Origin: JBJXGC01 sp046154545
GTDB lineage: Bacteria > Chloroflexota > Dehalococcoidia > Tepidiformales > Tepidiformaceae
Length of the DNA: 17,709 bases
NCBI GenBank assembly: GCA_046154545.1
Contig: JBJXGC010000115.1
Coordinates: forward strand, 1 to 17,709
Reading direction: 5' to 3'
The notes below the pieces were generated by a model that saw nothing but the letters and a program-made list of their open reading frames with translations, was not told the origin of the DNA and did not search any database. This document shows, piece by piece, positions 12,767 to 17,709 of this stretch. The translations under genes were made by a program, and so were the position numbers. Position 1 is the first letter of the stretch; the number at the start of each line of letters is the position of its first letter.

Positions 12767-15700
12767 CTACCGCACCACGAAGTACCGCGCCGCCGGGTGG
12801 TGCACGACGATCGCGCTCGTCGATTGCTCAGGATGCCACTGGAAGGTCTCGCCCAATTCGACGCCGATGCGCGCCGGGTCGAGCAGCGTCGCGATGCCGG
12901 TCTGTTCCTCGAGGTCGGGGCAGGCCGGGTAGCCGAAGCTGTAGCGGCTCCCCTGGTAGACCTGCTTGAAGAGGTCACTGGCCTTCGGGCCGTCCTTCCC
13001 GGCGATGCCGAGTTCCGTCCGGATGCGTTTGTGGAAGTACTCGGCCAACGCCTCCGCCGTTTCGACGGCAAAGCCGTGGAAGTGGAGGTAGTCCTTGTAC
13101 TCGTTCCGGGCAAAGAGCGCCTGGGCGTGCTCGGTCGCTTTCGCGCCCACGGTCACCAGCGAGAAGGCGACCACGTCGAAGGCGGGCGCCGGGCCGCCCG
13201 CCTGTCCCGCGTCGAGGAAGAAGTCGGCGATGCAGAGGCGGCGGCCTGAGGACTGCCGCGGAAAGCGGAAGCGGACGGGCTCGCCCGTCGGGGCACCATC
13301 GATGAGCGCCGGCCAGACCATAAGGTCGTTGCCCTCGGCCAGGCAGGGGAAGTATCCGTAGACCACCTGGGGGACGAGCAAGTTGTCGCGGAGCGCCTCC
13401 TCCTGCATCCGGCGGAAGACGGGGCGCACTTCAGCTTCGACGAAGGCCGTGTACTCCGCTTCGCTCCGCTCGCCGCGCTGGTACTGCCACTGGCCGCGGA
13501 AGAGTGCGGTCTCGTTGATGTACGGATAGACCTCGCGGAGCGGGATGCCCGTGACAACGCGCGTGCCCCAGAACGGCGGCGTGGGCACGGGCACAGCCGC
13601 GCCAGCGCGGACATCGCTCACGGCGTATTGCGACGTATTCGCGTCCGCGGCGCCGGGGATGGGCGGCGTGGTGATACGGACTTCGTCGTAGCCCGAGCCG
13701 GCGCCATCCGCAGGCTTCGCGGACGAGCCCGGCATCGTCTCGCCGGTCATCAGGCGGTCCATCGTGGCCAGGCCCTCGAAGGCGTCCTGGCAATAGACGA
13801 CCGTGCCCTTGTAGATCTCGCGGAGGTCGTGTTCGACATAGCGGCGGGTGAGGGCCGCCCCACCCAGGAGCACGGGGTAGTGGAAGAGTTCGCGGGCGTT
13901 CAGCTCTTCCAGGTCTTCGCGCATGACCACGGTGCTCTTGACGAGCAGGCCACTGAGGCCGATGGCGTCGGCGCCCACCTCCTGGGCCTTGTCGATGACG
14001 TTCTGGATCGGCTGCTTGATGCCCAGGTTGTAGGTCGTGTAGCCGTTGTTGCTGAGGATGATATCGACCAGGTTCTTGCCGATGTCGTGGACGTCGCCGC
14101 GCACCGTGGCGAGCACGATCTTGCCCTTCGTGTCGCCGTCTTTCCGCTCCATGTGCGGTTCGAGATAGGCGACGGCCGTCTTCATCGTCTCCGCGCTCTG
14201 GAGGACGAAGGGGAGCTGCATCTTGCCGCTGCCAAAGAGTTCGCCAACCACCTTCATCCCGGAAAGGAGGTGGGCGTTGATGATCGTGAGCGGGTCCATG
14301 CGTTCGAGGGCTTCGTCGAGGTCGAGGTCGATGCCGCGGCGGTCGCCGTCGACGATGCGCTGGGCGAGCCGCTCCTCGACCGGGAGCGTGGTGCGGTCGA
14401 CCTTCGCCGCCTTCTCCGTCTCGGCGCCCTCGAAGAGCGAGAGGAAGTGAGTGAGCGGGTCGTAGCCGCCTTCGCCGTCGTCATCGGCCGGGCGGCGCCG
14501 GTCGTAGATGAGGTCGAGCGCGGTCTGGACCTGCTCCTCGGGGATGCGGTTCAGCGGCAGAATCTGCTTGGCATTAACGATCGCCGCGTCGAGCCCGGCC
14601 GTGATCGCTTCGTAGAGGAAGACCGAGTTGAGGACGCGCCGGGCCGCGGGCTTCAGCCCGAAGGAGACGTTGGAGACGCCGAGGATGGTGTGCACGCCGG
14701 GGATTTCGACCTTCACCCGGCGGATCGCTTCGAGCGTCTCCATCGCGTCCTTGCGCAGGTCCTCCTGGCCGCCGGAGAGGGGGAACGTGAGCATGTCGAA
14801 GAGGAGGTCGCCGCGCTCCAGGCCGAACCGCCCACAGGCGAACTCCTCGATGCGATGGGCCACGCGCAGCTTCCAGTCGGCCGTGCGCGCCTGGCCGTCC
14901 TCGTCGATGACGAGGGCGACGGCGGCAGCGCCGTGGCGGCGGATGATCGGCATCAGCCGCCCGATCTTGCGCTCCCCATCCTCGAGGTTGATCGAGTTGA
15001 CCACGGCCTTGCCGCCGTAGAGCTTCAGGGCCGCTTCCACCACCAGCACTTCGGTCGAGTCGAACATGAGCGGCACGGTCGCCTGGGTACGAAGGGCGCC
15101 GGCCAGCGTTTCCATATCGGGCACACCATCGCGGCCGACGTAATCGACCATGACGTCGAGGATGTGAGCGCCCTCGGCCGCCTGCTCTTTCGCCAGGGCG
15201 GTCATCCCGTCCAGGTCGCCGGCGAGGAGGAGGTCGCGGAAGGCGCGCGAGCCGGTGGCGTTCATCCGCTCGCCGACGACGAGGAACGAGGTCTCCTGGC
15301 GGAAGGGCGTGGCCGCGTACATCGAGGCGGCGGCCGGTTCGAAGGCGGGCGTCCGCGGCCGGGGTGCGGGATGGCCGATGGCGGCGATCGCCCGCTCGAA
15401 CATGGCCGGCGTCGTGCCGCAGCAGCCCGCGACGATGCTGGTGCCGTACTCCTCAACGAAGATCTTCTGGTGGCGGGCGAACTCCTCGGGCGTGAGCGTG
15501 TAGCAGGCCTCGCCGTCGATCAGCTCGGGCAGGCCCGCGTTCGGGCCGATGAAGAGCGGCCGTCGCGAATGCTCGGAGAGGAAGCGCACATGCTCGACCA
15601 TCAGCTCCGGGCCTATCGAGCAGTTAATGCCGACGATATCGACCGTGTCGATCGCCTCCAGCGCCGTCAGGGCGGCGCCGATGTCGGAGCCCACGAGCAT

Positions 15701-16330
15701 GGTCCCCGTCGTCTCGATCGTGACGCTGGCGATGACGGGGACGCGGAAGCCCAGCTCGCCCATCGCCGCCTCGCAGCCCGCGAGGGCGGCCTTCGCCTGG
15801 AGGAGGTCCTGGCAGGTCTCGACCTTGAGGACGTCGATCCCGCCTTCGAGGAGGCCGAGGGCCTGCTCCCGGTAGCTGTGGAAGAGCTCGTCCCAGGTGG
15901 TGTGGCCGAGTGAAGGGAGCTTCGTGCCGGGGCCGATGGTGCCGAAGCTGTAGCGAGGCCACTCCGGCGTGCTGAACTCGTCACGCACCTGGTTGATCAC
16001 CTCCGCGGCGAGGCGGTTCAGCTCGCGGGTGCGGGGCGCCAGGTCGAACTCGGCCAGGACGATCTCGTTCGCGCCAAAGGAGCAGCTATCGACGGCGTCG
16101 CAGCCGGCCGCATAGAAACCCCGGTAGACGCGATGGAGGACCTCAGGGTTGGCGACGTTCAGCCACTCGGGACAGCCGTCATGCCCCTCCTCCCGCTCAG
16201 TCCCCGGGAAGGCAACGAAGTCGGCTGGCCCGAGGTTGTAGGAGAGAAGGGTCGAGCCAATCGGCCCGGCCGAATAGAGGACGCGCTCGCGCAGGCGCGC
16301 GAGGAGGGGAAGGTCGCGAGGTGTGTACAT
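12767..16330 (-). CDS. metH: Cobalamin-dependent methionine synthase
   Basis: A 1187-residue enzyme that transfers the methyl group of methyl-tetrahydrofolate via cob(I)alamin to homocysteine. Domains in order: homocysteine/zinc domain (about 1-325) with zinc ligands C237 (in GINCSIGPE), C303 and C304 (in AGCCGTTP); pterin-binding domain (about 345-615, starting FLVVGERMNATGS); B12 cap (about 650-735); B12-binding domain (about 738-875) with the cobalt ligand H748 in GDVHDIGKN; and after a ~85-residue Pro/Ala/Gly-rich linker the AdoMet-binding reactivation domain (about 960-1187), which keeps RYSFGYPACPD (R1129). It is full-length and all key residues are present. The start is ATG 16330, without a clear Shine-Dalgarno and only 10 nt from a -10-like element. 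There is no room for a cobalamin or SAM riboswitch upstream. A decayed copy of its last ~36 codons lies at 10501-10608. Confidence 0.98.
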   Translation of the reverse strand: MYTPRDLPLLARLRERVLYSAGPIGSTLLSYNLGPADFVAFPGTEREEGHDGCPEWLNVANPEVLHRVYRGFYAAGCDAVDSCSFGANEIVLAEFDLAPRTRELNRLAAEVINQVRDEFSTPEWPRYSFGTIGPGTKLPSLGHTTWDELFHSYREQALGLLEGGIDVLKVETCQDLLQAKAALAGCEAAMGELGFRVPVIASVTIETTGTMLVGSDIGAALTALEAIDTVDIVGINCSIGPELMVEHVRFLSEHSRRPLFIGPNAGLPELIDGEACYTLTPEEFARHQKIFVEEYGTSIVAGCCGTTPAMFERAIAAIGHPAPRPRTPAFEPAAASMYAATPFRQETSFLVVGERMNATGSRAFRDLLLAGDLDGMTALAKEQAAEGAHILDVMVDYVGRDGVPDMETLAGALRTQATVPLMFDSTEVLVVEAALKLYGGKAVVNSINLEDGERKIGRLMPIIRRHGAAAVALVIDEDGQARTADWKLRVAHRIEEFACGRFGLERGDLLFDMLTFPLSGGQEDLRKDAMETLEAIRRVKVEIPGVHTILGVSNVSFGLKPAARRVLNSVFLYEAITAGLDAAIVNAKQILPLNRIPEEQVQTALDLIYDRRRPADDDGEGGYDPLTHFLSLFEGAETEKAAKVDRTTLPVEERLAQRIVDGDRRGIDLDLDEALERMDPLTIINAHLLSGMKVVGELFGSGKMQLPFVLQSAETMKTAVAYLEPHMERKDGDTKGKIVLATVRGDVHDIGKNLVDIILSNNGYTTYNLGIKQPIQNVIDKAQEVGADAIGLSGLLVKSTVVMREDLEELNARELFHYPVLLGGAALTRRYVEHDLREIYKGTVVYCQDAFEGLATMDRLMTGETMPGSSAKPADGAGSGYDEVRITTPPIPGAADANTSQYAVSDVRAGAAVPVPTPPFWGTRVVTGIPLREVYPYINETALFRGQWQYQRGERSEAEYTAFVEAEVRPVFRRMQEEALRDNLLVPQVVYGYFPCLAEGNDLMVWPALIDGAPTGEPVRFRFPRQSSGRRLCIADFFLDAGQAGGPAPAFDVVAFSLVTVGAKATEHAQALFARNEYKDYLHFHGFAVETAEALAEYFHKRIRTELGIAGKDGPKASDLFKQVYQGSRYSFGYPACPDLEEQTGIATLLDPARIGVELGETFQWHPEQSTSAIVVHHPAARYFVVR

Positions 16331-16340
16331 GGGTGAGTTA

Positions 16341-16349
16341 AGGGTAGCA
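16341..16349 (-). promoter_or_regulatory. Extended -10 promoter of metH
   Basis: On the minus strand TGcTACCCT (16349-16341) fits the TGnTAnnnT form and ends 10 nt before the metH ATG, so the 5' leader is only a few nucleotides long. Confidence 0.4.
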
Positions 16350-16406
16350 GATTGGCGGCTGCGGCTGGCGGTTCAGGCACGGACATCTCCGGACCGCGCG
16401 GGCACT

Positions 16407-16820
16407 TCACCGGCGCGCAGTGTGGTCGATGACCAGAAACGGCGCCCGCTTGAGTTCTTCGTCGTTCACGATGAGGCGGGCGACGTACTGTCCGGCGACA
16501 TCGAACTTGGGCGCCACCTTGAGGGCGATCGGGAATCGCTGTGTCATTCCGGCCGGAATCCCGGGCGGACGACCCGTTTCGAACTGGCCTTCGGCGAAGT
16601 AGATTACGTCGTTGGTATCCTCATTGCGGACCTCAACCCGGAACGTGTGGCTGCGGTTCGTCTCCATCCAGCCCACCAGGATACCGGCGACGAGCGCGAG
16701 GGGATGGACGACTGGCATTCCCTGATGACAGTGGATGGCGCTCCACGCGCCCCCGAGCATGTACACTTTATCGCCGGCCACTTCCGCGGCGTCTGCGAGA
16801 ATGAGAAAGTCTGCTTCCAT
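16407..16820 (-). CDS. DUF6941 family protein
   Basis: A 137-residue protein from ATG 16820. The opening EADFLILADAAEVAGDKVYMLGGAWSAIHC, then MPVVHPLALVAGILVGWMETNRSHTFRVEVRNEDTND and a late FDVAGQYVARLIVNDEELKRAPFLV, follow the DUF6941 pattern. These are small beta-sandwich proteins that begin with an 'ADxAxVxxxKxxxLGG' strand-turn. The function is not known. It ends 77 bp before the metH start and could lie upstream of metH on one transcript, although metH appears to have its own -10 in that gap. It shares its upstream region with the divergent toxin operon at 16883. Confidence 0.65.
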   Translation of the reverse strand: MEADFLILADAAEVAGDKVYMLGGAWSAIHCHQGMPVVHPLALVAGILVGWMETNRSHTFRVEVRNEDTNDVIYFAEGQFETGRPPGIPAGMTQRFPIALKVAPKFDVAGQYVARLIVNDEELKRAPFLVIDHTARR

Positions 16821-16834
16821 GGTACCCCAGTAAT

Positions 16835-16854
16835 CATTGTTTACAATGTATACT
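16835..16854 (+). promoter_or_regulatory. Operator-like palindrome and -10 of the toxin-antitoxin operon
   Basis: CATTGT (16835-16840) and ACAATG (16843-16848) form a perfect 6+6 inverted repeat around TT. A GTATAC palindrome (16848-16853) overlaps a TATACT -10 (16849-16854). This is an AT-rich patch in GC-rich surroundings and lies between two divergent starts (16820 minus, 16883 plus). A ribbon-helix-helix antitoxin encoded downstream is a natural candidate to bind here and repress the operon. Confidence 0.55.
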
Positions 16855-16882
16855 CACGACCGGGAGGCGAGGAGTCAAGGGA

Positions 16883-17173
16883 TTGGACGAGATCTCCGGG
16901 CTCGAGTTTGACGCCCGCAACCTGGAGCACCTTGCCCGCCATGGGGTCGATGCCACACTCGTATGGGACGTCTTTCTCGGTGACCCGAAGTTCTTCGAGC
17001 AGGTTCAAAACGAGTTAAGGTCTGGGACTCACCTCATGGTGGGGCCCTCCACAACGGGCAAGCATTGGACGATAGTGATTGTCAGGGTCGACGATGCCGC
17101 GGGCACCTGGCGGCCGATCACCGGCTGGCCCAGTACAGGAAGGGAGATCAGGCGATGGCGCGAAGACGATTGA
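16883..17173 (+). CDS. BrnT-like toxin
   Basis: A 96-residue protein starting at TTG 16883, with GAGGAG 8 nt upstream. It follows the BrnT layout: an opening LEFDARNLEHLARHGVDATLVWDVFLGDP (family form: F-x-WD-x-x-K-x-x-x-N-x-x-KHGV-F-x-x-A-x-x-VF), a central NELRSG.HLMVGPST segment with a strand (HWTIVIVRVDD), and a final WRPITGWPSTGREIRRWREDD that corresponds to the family's RIISARKA...ER..Y end. BrnT toxins are RNase-like proteins of the RelE fold. The toxin-first order and the partner that overlaps it fit the BrnT/BrnA type. The match is distant, so the toxic activity is inferred. Confidence 0.7.
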   Translation: MDEISGLEFDARNLEHLARHGVDATLVWDVFLGDPKFFEQVQNELRSGTHLMVGPSTTGKHWTIVIVRVDDAAGTWRPITGWPSTGREIRRWREDD

Positions 17174-17547
17174 CACCGAGTGCAGAAGCAGGGCTAGTGG
17201 CGGAAGCGGTAGCCGCTCGCGATTCCGACGCAACCCAGTTGAGGCCGGCGGCCGTTCGCGTGGGCAATCCGGCGACGGTCGTGTTTTCCGTCCGGCTCTC
17301 GGCCGAAGATGCCCGCGCTATCCGTGACCTTGCTGCCGAACGCGGAATGCCCCTGGGTGAGACATTGGCGACGGCCATACGGGCCTTTGCCGGCACCACT
17401 AAACCGACGATGTCCGTGAAGCGATCGGTACGGAGGGTGTTCGTCCAAGGCGTCGGCTCCCCGAGCAGCGACACGATTGACTTCGACGGTTCGACCGTCC
17501 AGATGACGCGGTCCAGTAGCAACGAACTCGTAGCCGCAACTGCCTAA
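17155..17547 (+). CDS. Ribbon-helix-helix antitoxin-like protein
   Basis: A 130-residue protein from ATG 17155, which overlaps the last 19 nt of the toxin gene; GGGAG lies about 8 nt upstream. Residues ~40-78 form a ribbon-helix-helix domain (TVVFSVRLSAEDARAIRDLA, then AERGMPLGETLATAIRAFAG), with a polar N-terminal arm and an extended C-terminal tail. The domain sits in the middle of the protein, whereas in most short antitoxins it is at one end. It should bind DNA as a dimer, probably at the palindrome at 16835-16848, and bind the toxin through one of the flanking arms. The last codons (GCA ACT GCC TAA) belong to a 15-bp sequence repeated 72 bp downstream. Confidence 0.72.
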   Translation: MARRRLTPSAEAGLVAEAVAARDSDATQLRPAAVRVGNPATVVFSVRLSAEDARAIRDLAAERGMPLGETLATAIRAFAGTTKPTMSVKRSVRRVFVQGVGSPSSDTIDFDGSTVQMTRSSSNELVAATA

Positions 17548-17620
17548 GGCGCAGCGTGAAGACCGCCGGGAGCCCCCGGTTCGTCGATGCGCGAAGGGAC
17601 CAGGACCGCAACTGCCTAAG
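17534..17620. repeat. 15-bp direct repeat at the antitoxin end
   Basis: CCGCAACTGCCTAAG occurs at 17534-17548, where it includes the stop codon of the antitoxin gene, and again at 17606-17620. The spacing between copies is 72 bp. The second copy falls inside the damaged PIN-like gene at the right edge, where it supplies the TAG stop seen in that frame. Confidence 0.7.
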
Positions 17621-17709
17621 CGAACAGCTGGTGCGCTTCGGCAGGCGCTGGTCGGTCGTCACCAAGACGTCGAACGTGGCTTGTGCTCGTTCGAGCTGAC
17701 GGCGGTCGA
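17580..17709 (-). pseudogene. Degraded PIN-like toxin remnant (DUF5615-type, cut by window edge)
   Basis: Reading leftwards from the right edge, one frame gives RRQLERAQATFDVLVTTDQ and RLPK, like the conserved FDVL(V/L)T-x-D-x-x-(L/I) strand of PIN-like DUF5615 toxins. The expected continuation (HQ-x-L-x-x-x-x-VAVLVL) appears only after a shift of frame, as HQLFA-stop-AVAVLVPSRIDEP. A frameshift and a stop codon therefore break the gene. The N-terminal part lies outside the window. The identification rests on a short motif. Confidence 0.45.

Noticed and set aside
13628..15913. Plus-strand frame of 761 codons opposite metH
   Set aside because: It mirrors the metH codons and has no domain of its own.

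Overview
The window is GC-rich chromosomal DNA with a strong third-position G/C bias. The gene types suggest a member of the Chloroflexota or a related GC-rich lineage: a zinc-finger/LysM membrane protein, a tandem CaiB-type CoA-transferase, a PPOX-class F420/flavin protein, a B12-dependent MetH and a c-di-AMP riboswitch. This placement is inferred from gene style, because no rRNA or other phylogenetic marker is present.

Layout. 1-460: the 5' part of a membrane protein gene on the minus strand, preceded by a c-di-AMP (ydaO/yuaA-type) riboswitch, a hairpin covering its ribosome binding site and a near-consensus promoter. 519-1013: an NTF2/SnoaL-like protein (minus). 1014-1500: no gene, but a striking 104-bp inverted repeat. 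1501-9626: a plus-strand run of ordinary genes: a double-domain CoA-transferase, a PPOX-fold protein, PRPP synthetase, an intergenic palindromic repeat, tRNA-Pro(CGG), an isolated phage connector-like gene, a zinc-finger/LysM protein, a GNAT-like protein, a two-helix membrane protein, RadC and a flavin reductase-like protein.

9819-12766 is accessory. A DUF433 antitoxin-like gene is followed by a DUF5615 PIN-like toxin gene carrying an in-frame TGA, and then by a decayed copy of the last ~36 codons of metH. The intact metH 3' end lies about 2.2 kb further on in the same orientation. The 2.2 kb between the two copies carries four genes I cannot assign, two of them expressed divergently from a shared spacer. 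Its codons look less GC-biased than those of the flanks. This is the layout expected of a small island that entered at the 3' end of metH and left a duplicated gene end behind.

12767-16330 is full-length cobalamin-dependent methionine synthase (minus), followed upstream by a DUF6941-type gene. 16835-17709 is a second toxin-antitoxin area: a BrnT-like toxin overlapping a ribbon-helix-helix antitoxin, an operator-like palindrome before them, and at the right edge a degraded PIN-like toxin remnant.

Working together: prs, metH and the CoA-transferase are metabolic housekeeping genes. The two toxin-antitoxin areas and the metH-end duplication mark sites of gene gain and decay. Several genes share an extended -10 motif (TGnTAnnnT), in two cases with almost no 5' leader.
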